64,000 nt of DNA from Postechiella marina (GCF_039538365.1 NZ_BAABCA010000001.1:434001-498000), one strand, 5' to 3'; numbered from the stretch's first letter, positions 1 through 10,565 are shown. Notes: a model not told the origin generated them from the sequence alone. Program-made: numbers and translations.

Positions 1-379
1 CTTCAGTGTTAGCTATACCTCCAGAGTCTTTAAAGGTTTGCATCCATTCTCTAGATTCTTTATATTTTTTTGTTCCTCTTAAAGATTGAGCATAACGGTA
101 ATAATACTCTACAGGAACATTGTCTTGTTTAACTACAGATTTGTAGTATCTAGATGCATTTCGCGGATCTCTTAACAGGGCATAGCAGTCTGCTAATTGT
201 CTTGTAGAATAATCTTTGTTGTAATTATCTTGAATTAATTCGCGGTATATTTTAGCAGCTTTTACAAAAGAAAATTTGCTAAATAGGGTATCTGCCTTTT
301 TTTGTTTTCCTTGTTGAGCAAACATAATTAAGTTTAGCATTAAAGCTAGACAGACTAATATGTATTTTTTTAGTTTCAT
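1..379 (-). CDS. TPR-containing, probably OmpA-family T9SS-associated protein (N-terminal fragment)
   Basis: The reverse strand reads from an ATG at 379 and stays open through the left edge, so only about 126 residues are visible and the C-terminus lies outside the window. The protein begins MKLKKYILVCLALMLNLIMFAQ, a signal peptide in two parts (basic MKLKK, then a hydrophobic core ending FAQ), and continues with TPR-like helices (YRELI, LADCYALLRD, ASRYYKSVV, YYYRYAQSL). In flavobacteria the gene after an adhesin and a PorP/SprF gene is often a TPR/PD40/OmpA envelope protein; the OmpA part is inferred from this context and not seen. It starts 9 bp after the PorP/SprF stop and is probably co-transcribed with it. 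Confidence 0.75.
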   Translation of the reverse strand, partial: MKLKKYILVCLALMLNLIMFAQQGKQKKADTLFSKFSFVKAAKIYRELIQDNYNKDYSTRQLADCYALLRDPRNASRYYKSVVKQDNVPVEYYYRYAQSLRGTKKYKESREWMQTFKDSGGIANTE

Positions 380-388
380 AATAAAAAA

Positions 389-1309
389 TTAAAAATATCT
401 AGGAGATTTTAATTTAGAACTTAAGAATTTGAATTCGTACATAAGTAATAATTCATGAGTTCCGCTAGTATATGCTCTAATTTCTGAGGTTGGTTTTTCG
501 TAGGCGTAACCTATTCGTAGTTGTCTTGATACTTGAAAATCTGCAATGCCACCAATGGCTGCTGTAGACTCGTTAATTCTATAAGAACCACCTAGCCAAA
601 ACTTCTCGTTAAACAAGAAATTGGCTGTTAAATCGTAAGATAGTGGTGCGCCATTTGTTGCTTTAACTAAAAAAGCTGGTTTTAATTTTAAACGTTTACT
701 TAAATCGAATACATAGCCACCTGTAAAATAATAGCTTAGTCGCTCTAAGGCTTCATATTCTTTAGTCTTGTTATAATCTGTATTAAGTATTCTAGGTGTA
801 GAAAGGCCTAAATACATTTTATTTGTACTCCAATAAACACCAACACCGATATTTGGAGACCATCTATCTTCTACGCCTAATATATTGGGGTCAAAACTTT
901 GAGATTCTCTAAAATCTGCATCTAAGCTATATTGTGTAAACCCAGCTTTTAAACCAAAAGCAAGTTTACCATCTCTACCTGTAGGAATTGAATATGAAAA
1001 GTCTCCATATAAATATGAAAAGTTTTGAGGCCCTAAGTCGTCTTCAATAAAAGATAAACCTAAACCAATTCTATCGTTTCTTAATGGGGTATGAATGGAT
1101 AATGTTTGTGTTATTGGACCTCCGTCAAAACCTACCCATTGGCTTCTATGTAGCCCAACTACACTTAAAGCTTCTCTACTACCTGCGTAGGCAGGGTTAA
1201 TTGAGATTGTGTTATACATATACTGTGTAAATTGCGGTAATTGTTGGGCAATTCCGACGGTACAGCTAAATAACGCAATAGCGATTATGTTCTTTTTTAA
1301 GAGTTTCAT
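389..1309 (-). CDS. Type IX secretion system membrane protein, PorP/SprF family
   Basis: This 306-residue protein has a signal peptide (MKLLKKN, hydrophobic core, cut near GIAQQ) followed by the family's opening LPQFTQYMYNTISINPAYAGS. The rest is beta-barrel-like with many aromatic, alternating strands such as LGLSFIEDD and WLGGSYRIN, ending YEFKF. PorP/SprF proteins are outer-membrane components that work with T9SS to deliver or anchor large surface proteins. It lies 10 bp downstream of the giant adhesin gene and 9 bp upstream of the TPR protein, so it is probably the dedicated partner of that adhesin. Several paralogues usually occur per genome, so it need not be the PorP core of the secretion machine. 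Confidence 0.92.
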   Translation of the reverse strand: MKLLKKNIIAIALFSCTVGIAQQLPQFTQYMYNTISINPAYAGSREALSVVGLHRSQWVGFDGGPITQTLSIHTPLRNDRIGLGLSFIEDDLGPQNFSYLYGDFSYSIPTGRDGKLAFGLKAGFTQYSLDADFRESQSFDPNILGVEDRWSPNIGVGVYWSTNKMYLGLSTPRILNTDYNKTKEYEALERLSYYFTGGYVFDLSKRLKLKPAFLVKATNGAPLSYDLTANFLFNEKFWLGGSYRINESTAAIGGIADFQVSRQLRIGYAYEKPTSEIRAYTSGTHELLLMYEFKFLSSKLKSPRYF

Positions 1310-1319
1310 AGGTTAATTG

Positions 1320-4300
1320 TTATTTGGTTCCTAAGTAAAGAGGTCCAGTAAATGGTTCCAATCCACTGTTTTTTAAGACTATTATATAATAATATGTTCC
1401 GTTAGGTACTTTGTCTGCTGTTCCAATTGATGATTTGTGAGCAGATCCTTTCCAGGTTCCTTGTTTTTCTCCTAATGTGTATGCATCATCTTCATAAATT
1501 AATGCACCCCATCTATTAAATATTTTTACATTAGCAGTAAATCCACATAAATCAATTCCCATAATATCGAAACTTTCATTTATACCATCACCATTAGGAG
1601 TTAAAGCTGTAGATATTTCAATATCATTTTGACCACATGGTAAAACAACACAATCTGCATTAATAGATAAAGATATTTCGGTTACACTAATACATCCATT
1701 ATCTGTTGTTGTATAGCTAAATAAGTAGTCTTTTGTGCCTTCTCCAGGAAGAAAATCTTCGGCTAGTTCAAGAGTACTTGGGTTAAAAATATTATTATTT
1801 AATTCTGCATTAGTATCGCCTTCTAATAATTCCCATACGCCAGATAAATTTTCTACAGTAACATACTCATTTAAATCTATAAGACCATCGTCAAAACATT
1901 TTTCTGGAGCAGTAACTTGAATTACGACTTCGTCTAGAATTACAGTAAGTGTTTGTACATAATCTTTTTCGTTGCCACAATCATCTTTAACAGTCCATGT
2001 TCTTACAATTTCGTAATCTGTAGGTGTATTTTCGTTAAAAGAGTTTGTTTCATTAAAATCTACTGTAACACTTGAAGAACAGTTATCTACGAAATCTAAA
2101 TTAGGTATTTCAGGAATATCTGTACAGCTTACAGTAATACCAGCCTCAAAAGTAGTTGTTGGTTCTGGAGCTGTAGTATCTTGTACAGTTATTTGTTGCA
2201 TATGGCTTATTGCTAAACCACATTCATCTGTAGCAGTATAAGTTCGCTCTATTACATAAGAAGAATCGCAATCTCCATCTATTTTAACATCTACTACCGT
2301 TACGGTTGCTGTATTACAATTATCTGAAGCAGTTATATCTTCAGCATCAGGAATATTGTCGCATTCTACAGTTATATCCAAAGGTAATGTACTAGTAAAT
2401 TCAGGAGCAGTAGTATCTTCAACCGTAATTGTTTGTGTGTGTATTGTTGTTAAGTTTGAAGAGTCTGTTGCTGTCCATGTTCTTTCTAATGCATAATTAG
2501 ATTCACAATTGCCATTTATTCTAACTTCTTCAAACGTAACTTGTGCATCTCCACAATTATCGATTGCAGTTAAGGTTTCTGCATCAGGAATGTTGTCACA
2601 TTCTACAGTTGTGCTAGTAGGCAGTGTTTCTACAAATTCTGGTGCAAGGTTATCTACAACAGTTATGGTTTGTTCGCAATTGGTTTCGTTACCAGCTTCG
2701 TCTGTAATAGTCCATGTAACAATGGTTTCTCCAACATTAAAAGTAACAGGAGCATTGTTTGTAATAGTAAGGTTGGTACAATCTTCTGCCTCTAAGTTAC
2801 CTATATCAACATTGGTAGCGCCACAAGTATTGGAGTCTACATTAACGGTAACATTTTCTGGGCAAATTATTTCAGGTAAACTTTGGTCAATAACTGTTAC
2901 AGTTTGTTGGCATGTAGCAATGTTTCCTGAGCCATCTGTAATTGTCCATGTTATAACAGTTTCTCCAATTGCAAAAGGTTCTACAGCATTATTGGTTACA
3001 GATTCTACTGTGCAATTATCGTTAGTTATTGCTTCACCTAAATCTACATTACTAGCAGAACAAGTGTTTGGATCTGCAGTAATAGTTAAATTCTCAGGAC
3101 ATGTTATTGTAGGTAATTCAGTATCTACAACAGTTACGATTTGTTCGCAGGTTACAGTGTTTCCAGAACCGTCTATAACTGTCCATGTTACAGTAGTATC
3201 TCCAATAGCGAATGGTTGTACAGCATCATTTGTAATAGAAGCTATACTGCAATTATCATTTGTAGTAGGAGTTTCAAGATCTACAGCCGAAGCGGTACAT
3301 AATCCAGCATCGGTAGATACAGAAATATTACTAGGACATGTTATTGTTGGTAGCTCATTATCTATAACGGTAATAGTTTGTTCGCAGTTAGTTTCGTTAC
3401 CAGCTTCGTCTGTAATAGTCCATGTAACAATAGTTTCGCCTACTTCAAAAGTAGAAGGCGCATCGTTTATAATTGTAATTGTAGTACAATCTTCAGCAGC
3501 TAAAGTACCTAAGTCAACATTTGTAGCACCACATGTACCTGGATCAACATTAACAGTTATATCTTCAAGACAGGTTATTTCAGGTAAACTTTGGTCAATA
3601 ACTGTTACAGTTTGTTGGCATGTAGCAATGTTTCCTGAGCCATCTGTAATTGTCCATGTTATAACAGTTTCTCCAATTGCAAAAGGTTCTAGAGCATTGT
3701 TTGTAATAGAATCTACTGTGCAGTTATCATTTCCAATTGCTTCACCTAAATCTACATTACTAGCAGAACAAGTGTTTGGATCTGCAGTAATAGTTAAATT
3801 CTCAGGACATGTTATTGTAGGTAATTCAGTATCTACAACAGTTACGATTTGTTCGCAGGTAGCTGAGTTTCCAGACTCGTCTGTAACTGTCCATGTTACA
3901 ATAGTATCTCCAATAGCGAATGGTTGTACAGCATCATTTGTAATAGAAGCTATACTGCAATTATCATTTGTAATAGGAGTTTCAAGATCTACAGCCGAAG
4001 CGGTACATAAGCCAGCGTCGGTAGATACAGAAATATTACTAGGACATGTTATTGTTGGTAGCTCATTATCTATAACGGTAATAGTTTGTTCGCAGTTAGT
4101 TTCGTTACCAGCTTCGTCTGTAATAGTCCAATTTACTATTGTCTCTCCAATATTAAAAGTAGAAGGCGCATCGTTTGTTATTGTAATGCTAGTACAATCT
4201 TCTGCATCTAAATTTCCTAAATCAATATTTGTAGCAGTGCAAGAACCAAGGTCTGTATTTACAGTTAAGTTATCTGGACAAACTATTTCAGGTAAATCTC

Positions 4301-7300
4301 CATCAATAACTGTAACAGTTTGTTCGCAAGTAGCAGTGTTTCCAGAACCATCTGTAATAGTCCAAGTTACAGTGGTATCTCCAAGTGGAAATGGCTCTAA
4401 AGCATTATTTATGATAGAGGCTACAGAACAATTATCGCTTCCTGTAGCATCTCCAAGAGCTACATTTGAAGCAGAGCATAGCCCGCTATCTGCATTTACT
4501 GTAATGTCTGGAGGACATATAATTGTTGGTAACTCGTTATCTGTTACCGTAACAGTTTGTTCGCAAGTAGCAGAGTTTCCAGAACCATCTGTAACTGTCC
4601 AAGTTACAATAGTATCTCCAAGAGCGAATGGTTCTACAGCATCATTAGTAACCGATGCTACCGTGCAGTTATCATTTGAAGTTGGAACATCCAGATTTAC
4701 ACCTGAAGCAGTACATAAACCGGTATCAGCAGAAACCGTTACATTTGTTGGGCATACAATTGTAGGTAGTTCATTATCTGTTACTGTAACAATTTGTTGA
4801 CACGTAGCACTATTTCCAGAACCATCAGTTACTGTCCAGGTCACTATTGTGTTTCCAATAGTAAAAGGTTCTGCAGCATCATTGGTAATAGATGCCACAG
4901 TACAATTATCATCTGTAATCGGGTTGCCTAGATTTACATTGGAAGCTGTACATGAGCCTAAATCAGTAGAAATAGTTATATCGCTAGGACAAGATATTGT
5001 AGGTAATTCATTATCTGTTACTGTAACAATTTGTTGGCATGTAGCACTGTTTCCAGAACCATCTGTGACTGTCCAAGTTACTGTAGTATTTCCAATAGCA
5101 AAAGGTTCTGTAGCGTCATTAGTAACAGAAGCTATACTGCAATTATCATTTGTAATAGGGGTGTTTAGATTTACATTTGAAGCAGTACATAAACCAGCAT
5201 CTGCAGTTGTTGTTATGTTTTCAGGACATGTAATTGTTGGTAGTTGTTCATCTGAAACAGTAACAGTTTGTTCGCAAGTAGCACTATTTCCAGAATCATC
5301 CGTTACTGTCCAAATTACAGTTGTATCCCCTAGCGGAAAAATAGCAGGCGCATTGTTACTAACAGTTGTCTCAACACAGTCTGAGGTTGTAGGAGTGCCT
5401 AAGTTTACATTTGAAGCAGTACATAAATCAGCGTCAGTATTTACAAATACATTAATGGGGCAAGTAATACTTGGGGCTATATTATCAACAACTGTTACTG
5501 TTTGTGTACAAGTAGCACTGTTTCCAGCTTCGTCTGTAACTGTCCAGGTTACAGTTGTATCTCCTATAGGATAAGAATTTGGGCTATCATTGGTTATTGT
5601 ATCTATATTACAGTTATCTGTAGCTGTTGGTAAACCTAAATCTACAGTAGAAGAAGAGCAATTTGCTACATCTACATTTACTGTGACATTGTTAGGGCAC
5701 GAAATTATAGGTAACTCTGTATCTTCAACAATAACAGTTTGGTTAACATTTACGCTATTACCATTCCCATCATCAAAATTCCAAGTAATAGTATAAGTAC
5801 CTTGGTTATTATAAGTTAAAGGGGCGTTGGTTGTAGCTGTGATTGTTCCCGAACAATTATCAGTAGTTGTAGGCGCAGTAGCAGTAACCGAACATTGCCC
5901 TGTTAAATCTGTAAGTGTAGGTTCTGCTGGCGCAGTTGTATCATTTACAATAACAGTTTGGTTAACATTTACGCTATTACCATTCCCATCATCAAAATTC
6001 CAAGTAATAGTGTAAGTACCTTGGTTGTTATATGTTAACGGATCGTTGGTTGTAGCTGTGATTGTTCCCGAACAATTATCTGTAGTTGTAGGCGCAGTAG
6101 CAGTAACTGTACATTGCCCTGTTAAATCTGTAAGTGTAGGTTCTGCTGGCGCAGTTGTATCATCAACAATAACAGTTTGGTTAACATTTATGCTATTACC
6201 ATTACCATCATCAAAATTCCAAGTAATAGTGTAAGTGCCTTGGTTATTATAAGTTAACGGATCGTTTGTTGTAGCTGTGATTGTTCCTGAACAATTATCT
6301 GTAGTTGTAGGCGCAGTAGCAGTAACCGAACATTCACCTGTTAAATCAGCAAGTGTAGGTTCTGCTGGCGCAGTTGTATCATTTACAATAACAGTTTGGT
6401 TAACATTTATGCTATTACCATTACCATCATCAAAATTCCAAGTAATAGTGTAAGTACCTTGGTTGTTATAAGTTAAAGGGTCGTTGGTTGTAGCAGTGAT
6501 TGTTCCCGAACAATTATCTGTAGTTGTAGGCGCAGTAGCAGTAACCGAACATTCACCTGTTAAATCAGTAAGTGTAGGTTCTGCTGGCGCAGTTGTATCA
6601 TTTACAATAACAGTTTGGTTAACATTTATGCTATTACCATTCCCATCATCAAAATTCCAAGTAATAGTGTAAGTACCTTGGTTGTTATAAGTTAAAGGGT
6701 CGTTTGTTGTAGCTGTGATTGTTCCCGAACAATTATCTGTAGTTGTAGGCGCAGTAGCAGTAACCGAACATTCACCTGTTAAATCAGTAAGTGTTGGTTC
6801 TGTTGGCGCTGTTGTATCATTTACAATAACAGTTTGGTTAACATTTACGCTATTACCATTACCATCATCAAAATTCCAAGTAATAGTATAAGTACCTTGG
6901 TTATTATAAGTTAAAGGGTCGTTTGTTGTAGCAGTGATTGTTCCCGAACAATTATCAGTAGTTGTAGGCGCAGTAGCAGTAACTGTACATTCACCTGTTA
7001 AATCAGCAAGCGTAGGTTCTGCTGGCGCAGTTGTATCATTTACAATAACAGTTTGAATAGCATCAGTACTATTACCATTACCATCATCAAAATTCCAAGT
7101 GATAGTGTAAGTGCCTTGGTTGTTATATGTTAATGGGTCGTTTGTTGTAGCTGTGATTGTTCCTGAACAATTATCTGTAGTTGTAGGCGCAGTAGCAGTA
7201 ACCGAACATTCACCTGTTAAATCAGCAAGCGTAGGTTCTGCTGGCGCAGTTGTATCATTTACAATAACAGTTTGAATAGCATCAGTACTATTACCATTAC

Positions 7301-10300
7301 CATCATCAAAATTCCAGGTAATAGTGTAAGTGCCTTGATTATTGTATGTGAGAGGGTCACTTGTTGTCCCTGTTATTACATTTCCACTACATCCATCTGT
7401 AGTTGTAGGAGCAGTAGCAGTAACCGAGCATTGCCCTGTTAAATCAGAAAGAGTTGGTGCAGTAGGTTCTGTTGTATCATCAACAATAACAGTTTGGTTA
7501 ACATTTATGCTATTACCATTACCATCATCAAAATTCCAAGTAATAGTATAAGTACCTTGGTTATTATAAGTTAAAGGGTCGTTGGTTGTAGCTGTGATTG
7601 TTCCTGAACAATTATCAGTAGTTGTTGGCGCAGTAGCAGTAACCGAACATTGCCCTGTTAAATCAGAAAGAGTTAGTGCAGTAGGTTCTGTTGTATCATC
7701 AACAATAACAGTTTGGTTAACATTTATGCTATTACCATTACCATCATCAAAATTCCAAGTAATAGTATAAGTGCCTTGGTTATTATAAGTTAAAGGGTCG
7801 TTGGTTGTAGCTGTGATTGTTCCCGCACAATTATCAGTAGTTGTAGGCGCAGTAGCAGTAACCGAGCATTGCCCTGTTAAATCAGAAAGAGTTGGTTCTG
7901 CTGGCGCAGTTGTATCATTTACAATAACAGTTTGGTTAACATTTATGCTATTACCATTCCCATCATCAAAATTCCAAGTAATAGTATAAGTACCTTGGTT
8001 ATTATAAGTTAAAGGGTCGTTGGTTGTAGCTGTGATTGTTCCCGCACAATTATCAGTAGTTGTAGGCGCAGTAGCAGTAACCGAGCATTGCCCTGTTAAA
8101 TCAGAAAGAGTTGGTGCAGTAGGTTCTGTTGTATCATCAACAATAACAGTTTGGTTAACATTTATGCTATTACCATTCCCATCATCAAAATTCCAAGTAA
8201 TAGTATAAGTACCTTGGTTATTATAAGTTAAAGGGTCGTTGGTTGTAGCTGTGATTGTTCCCGCACAATTATCAGTAGTTGTAGGCGCAGTAGCAGTAAC
8301 CGAACATTGTCCTATTAAATCAGAAAGAGTTGGTGCAGTAGGTTCTGTTGTATCATCAACAATAACAGTTTGGTTAACATTTATGCTATTACCATTCCCA
8401 TCATCAAAATTCCAAGTAATAGTATAAGTACCTTGGTTATTATAAGTTAAAGGATCGTTGGTTGTAGCAGTGATTGTTCCTGAACAATTATCAGTAGTTG
8501 TAGGCGCAGTAGCAGTAACTGTACATTCACCCGTTAAATCAGCGAGTGTAGGCGCTGTAGGCGCTGTAGAATCTTGTATAGTAATTAGTTGTGTAACGTT
8601 AGTAACATTATCACAATCATCAGTTACACTATAAGTTCTCGTTATGATTTCTGGATTAGAACCATTATCAGAAATATCAGAAAGGTGTGTAACGGTAGGA
8701 AGTATCCCAGAATTGTCAGCTAAATTTGTAACAGTGGTAATATCTGCTTGCGGTACATTTTGATTACATTGTACTGTTATAGCAGCTGGAGGAGTAGCAG
8801 TAGGAGCTTCATCTACATAGTCTCGATAATTTATGTCAATAATATTAGGAGCAGGTATGGGTTCTCCTTTACAAGGGCCACTTGTTTCGTAGCCTCTAAT
8901 TAAATTAGTAGAAAATGATGTTCCTGATGTTGCTCCTGTACCAGAAATGGTTCCGCTGAGGCTAATAGTAGGGTTGTTTTCAAATACTGTACTCTTTAAA
9001 ATATCACAATCTTGTGTGGCTGTAAGTTTAAATGTTATATCTGCTAAAACGGTATCTGGGTCGTTGGGCTTTGGTAAATTACCTATTTCCCAAACAATAG
9101 AACCATTAGGGCCAAAGCCAGGTCCTGTTTTGTATTCCGGAAGGGTTGTAGTTGTTAGAGGCGCATAAGTATTAGAACTTACAGAAAGAGAACTAGCATC
9201 TACACTTGTTGGTATGGGTAGAGTGATAATAGTTTTATCTATAGCTTCTGTACCAGTATTTTTTAGTTCTATTTTATAAGATACATTTTCGCCAGGTATA
9301 ATTTCTAATGTGCCAGGGTTTGTGTTTCCATTTACCTCTGTAGTAGTTAATATACCTTCAGGTTCTGGAACATAAGCATCAACAGAAAACGTTACATTAA
9401 ATATAATATACGTATCTCTAGTAGATCCATATCTAAATCGTGTATATGTTTGATTGTTTTTTATAACTTCAATAATACTGTTGTCAATATCAAACATAGC
9501 AATGTCTAACCCTGTATTGTTTTGCAAATTAGGGTTTCTAAGATTTCCACCGGTATTAATAGAAGAGTCGAAAAAGTTAGTAGCAGAATTTGTAGAATGA
9601 CTTAGTGGTTGGTATAAGTTATTATTTAAAGTACTTACATTATTCGGGTCATCATCATTATCAGGAATTAATATATGAAAATAATCACCAGAAACTCCAA
9701 CATCTCCTTCTCCAGACATAAGACCTAGCTTTAGGTTTACGTCTCCATTTTGTACTGCATTAAAGCCATTAATATCAAGCGTTTCAATTCGAGGGTTTGT
9801 AGGAGAACCTATTTGAACATAGGCATGACCATCAAAAACAGTAACATCTCTATAATTCATTTTAGAGTTTTCGTAAACAACTACCATTCCCCATCCACCG
9901 TAATATCCAATATCATCGGTAGAGCCTTCTCTTAAAGCTAAATCTGCAACAAAATATTCACCAATACCATTTTGTTGCACATATTCAGTAATTTCAGAAT
10001 ATGCAGAATACATTTTGCCATGTTGACTTGTCGGGAAGTATATCTCGTCTGCGGTAAGTTCTGTATAACTCGTAGAATTTGGACCTTTTAATTTAGCTTT
10101 ATTTGTATTAAATGTTTTAGTTTCTCCATTTTTAGTAACCTCAAATTCATTTGTAGCAGTTTCAGAGACTGTAAAAGCTCTTCCTGTCCAATATAAACCT
10201 GCATAAATAATATTAGAACAATTTTGATCAGCACCATTTTCATTAGAAAAAGTTAATGTAGAAGAAGATGAATTCCAAGTATCATCATCGCCATCAATAT

Positions 10301-10565
10301 CTACATAACGCATATCATTATTATTGTTGGTAGAGTTACCATAAGTTACCAAGGTTAAGTTGGTATTACCCATCATAGTAAAATCTCCTTTAACACTATA
10401 GATAGTGGGTGCAGGGCTAGGAATTACAGTAGATGTTCTAGGAGTAAACTTTACTATTTCTTGAGAGTAGCTAATGCCAATGTTAGCTAATAGTAATATA
10501 GCAAGCAGAATGAAATTAACAATTTTGGGTTTCAATTCTGATTTGGTTAGGTATGTTTTTTCCAT
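1320..10565 (-). CDS. Giant HYR-repeat adhesin with C-terminal gliding-motility (CHU_C, T9SS type B) sorting domain
   Basis: This 3081-residue secreted surface protein has an N-terminal signal/TM segment (about residues 16-34, ending SYSQ), a globular region of about 350 residues, and a DUF11-like domain (about 400-560). About 13 near-identical 73-residue modules follow (about 665-1615, each with WNFDDGNGNS and a Cys pair). Then come 13 HYR modules of 77-83 residues (about 1616-2638, pattern ITCP...NDNC...TWTVTDGSGN) and three more divergent modules. The C-terminal domain from about Cys2977 (TALTPNGDGINE, IFNRWG, GTYYYII) is the CHU_C/TIGR04131 type, a T9SS type B sorting signal. It is probably a SprB-like gliding or attachment adhesin; the ligand is unknown. 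It is the first gene of a cassette with PorP/SprF and a TPR protein. Confidence 0.93.
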   Translation of the reverse strand: MEKTYLTKSELKPKIVNFILLAILLLANIGISYSQEIVKFTPRTSTVIPSPAPTIYSVKGDFTMMGNTNLTLVTYGNSTNNNNDMRYVDIDGDDDTWNSSSSTLTFSNENGADQNCSNIIYAGLYWTGRAFTVSETATNEFEVTKNGETKTFNTNKAKLKGPNSTSYTELTADEIYFPTSQHGKMYSAYSEITEYVQQNGIGEYFVADLALREGSTDDIGYYGGWGMVVVYENSKMNYRDVTVFDGHAYVQIGSPTNPRIETLDINGFNAVQNGDVNLKLGLMSGEGDVGVSGDYFHILIPDNDDDPNNVSTLNNNLYQPLSHSTNSATNFFDSSINTGGNLRNPNLQNNTGLDIAMFDIDNSIIEVIKNNQTYTRFRYGSTRDTYIIFNVTFSVDAYVPEPEGILTTTEVNGNTNPGTLEIIPGENVSYKIELKNTGTEAIDKTIITLPIPTSVDASSLSVSSNTYAPLTTTTLPEYKTGPGFGPNGSIVWEIGNLPKPNDPDTVLADITFKLTATQDCDILKSTVFENNPTISLSGTISGTGATSGTSFSTNLIRGYETSGPCKGEPIPAPNIIDINYRDYVDEAPTATPPAAITVQCNQNVPQADITTVTNLADNSGILPTVTHLSDISDNGSNPEIITRTYSVTDDCDNVTNVTQLITIQDSTAPTAPTLADLTGECTVTATAPTTTDNCSGTITATTNDPLTYNNQGTYTITWNFDDGNGNSINVNQTVIVDDTTEPTAPTLSDLIGQCSVTATAPTTTDNCAGTITATTNDPLTYNNQGTYTITWNFDDGNGNSINVNQTVIVDDTTEPTAPTLSDLTGQCSVTATAPTTTDNCAGTITATTNDPLTYNNQGTYTITWNFDDGNGNSINVNQTVIVNDTTAPAEPTLSDLTGQCSVTATAPTTTDNCAGTITATTNDPLTYNNQGTYTITWNFDDGNGNSINVNQTVIVDDTTEPTALTLSDLTGQCSVTATAPTTTDNCSGTITATTNDPLTYNNQGTYTITWNFDDGNGNSINVNQTVIVDDTTEPTAPTLSDLTGQCSVTATAPTTTDGCSGNVITGTTSDPLTYNNQGTYTITWNFDDGNGNSTDAIQTVIVNDTTAPAEPTLADLTGECSVTATAPTTTDNCSGTITATTNDPLTYNNQGTYTITWNFDDGNGNSTDAIQTVIVNDTTAPAEPTLADLTGECTVTATAPTTTDNCSGTITATTNDPLTYNNQGTYTITWNFDDGNGNSVNVNQTVIVNDTTAPTEPTLTDLTGECSVTATAPTTTDNCSGTITATTNDPLTYNNQGTYTITWNFDDGNGNSINVNQTVIVNDTTAPAEPTLTDLTGECSVTATAPTTTDNCSGTITATTNDPLTYNNQGTYTITWNFDDGNGNSINVNQTVIVNDTTAPAEPTLADLTGECSVTATAPTTTDNCSGTITATTNDPLTYNNQGTYTITWNFDDGNGNSINVNQTVIVDDTTAPAEPTLTDLTGQCTVTATAPTTTDNCSGTITATTNDPLTYNNQGTYTITWNFDDGNGNSVNVNQTVIVNDTTAPAEPTLTDLTGQCSVTATAPTTTDNCSGTITATTNAPLTYNNQGTYTITWNFDDGNGNSVNVNQTVIVEDTELPIISCPNNVTVNVDVANCSSSTVDLGLPTATDNCNIDTITNDSPNSYPIGDTTVTWTVTDEAGNSATCTQTVTVVDNIAPSITCPINVFVNTDADLCTASNVNLGTPTTSDCVETTVSNNAPAIFPLGDTTVIWTVTDDSGNSATCEQTVTVSDEQLPTITCPENITTTADAGLCTASNVNLNTPITNDNCSIASVTNDATEPFAIGNTTVTWTVTDGSGNSATCQQIVTVTDNELPTISCPSDITISTDLGSCTASNVNLGNPITDDNCTVASITNDAAEPFTIGNTIVTWTVTDGSGNSATCQQIVTVTDNELPTIVCPTNVTVSADTGLCTASGVNLDVPTSNDNCTVASVTNDAVEPFALGDTIVTWTVTDGSGNSATCEQTVTVTDNELPTIICPPDITVNADSGLCSASNVALGDATGSDNCSVASIINNALEPFPLGDTTVTWTITDGSGNTATCEQTVTVIDGDLPEIVCPDNLTVNTDLGSCTATNIDLGNLDAEDCTSITITNDAPSTFNIGETIVNWTITDEAGNETNCEQTITVIDNELPTITCPSNISVSTDAGLCTASAVDLETPITNDNCSIASITNDAVQPFAIGDTIVTWTVTDESGNSATCEQIVTVVDTELPTITCPENLTITADPNTCSASNVDLGEAIGNDNCTVDSITNNALEPFAIGETVITWTITDGSGNIATCQQTVTVIDQSLPEITCLEDITVNVDPGTCGATNVDLGTLAAEDCTTITIINDAPSTFEVGETIVTWTITDEAGNETNCEQTITVIDNELPTITCPSNISVSTDAGLCTASAVDLETPTTNDNCSIASITNDAVQPFAIGDTTVTWTVIDGSGNTVTCEQIVTVVDTELPTITCPENLTITADPNTCSASNVDLGEAITNDNCTVESVTNNAVEPFAIGETVITWTITDGSGNIATCQQTVTVIDQSLPEIICPENVTVNVDSNTCGATNVDIGNLEAEDCTNLTITNNAPVTFNVGETIVTWTITDEAGNETNCEQTITVVDNLAPEFVETLPTSTTVECDNIPDAETLTAIDNCGDAQVTFEEVRINGNCESNYALERTWTATDSSNLTTIHTQTITVEDTTAPEFTSTLPLDITVECDNIPDAEDITASDNCNTATVTVVDVKIDGDCDSSYVIERTYTATDECGLAISHMQQITVQDTTAPEPTTTFEAGITVSCTDIPEIPNLDFVDNCSSSVTVDFNETNSFNENTPTDYEIVRTWTVKDDCGNEKDYVQTLTVILDEVVIQVTAPEKCFDDGLIDLNEYVTVENLSGVWELLEGDTNAELNNNIFNPSTLELAEDFLPGEGTKDYLFSYTTTDNGCISVTEISLSINADCVVLPCGQNDIEISTALTPNGDGINESFDIMGIDLCGFTANVKIFNRWGALIYEDDAYTLGEKQGTWKGSAHKSSIGTADKVPNGTYYYIIVLKNSGLEPFTGPLYLGTK
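2650..4300 (-). repeat. 708-bp higher-order duplication of three HYR modules
   Basis: Identical tracts recur at an exact offset of 708 bp: CTTTGGTCAATAACTG begins at 2881 and again at 3589, and GTAGATACAGAAATATTA at 3313 and again at 4021. The unit covers three HYR modules (236 residues), and a third partial unit precedes the divergent C-terminal modules. This shows duplication of a three-domain block, not of single domains. Confidence 0.85.
5722..8574 (-). repeat. Tandem array of thirteen 73-residue (219-bp) adhesin modules
   Basis: Thirteen consecutive coding repeats occur inside the adhesin gene. Each starts L(A/S/T)DLTG(E/Q)C and ends with VIV(D/N/E)DT. Copies differ by a few substitutions, mainly NCSG versus NCAG, INVN versus VNVN or TDAI, and DDTTEP versus NDTTAP. 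One copy, the sixth in protein order (about nt 7330-7400), carries a 3-nt insertion and reads GCSGNVITGTT. The high DNA identity points to recent expansion or gene conversion. Confidence 0.95.

Noticed and set aside
2509..4800. A 763-residue open frame on the plus strand, opposite the HYR region
   Set aside because: It is the antisense of a repetitive coding region with few antisense stops; the encoded protein is low-complexity and repeats with the same period as the adhesin. The same applies to the repeated 62-69 residue plus-strand frames between 5827 and 8427.
5722..8574. CRISPR array
   Set aside because: The repeats are directly adjacent 219-bp coding units without short repeat-spacer structure and lie inside one long reading frame.
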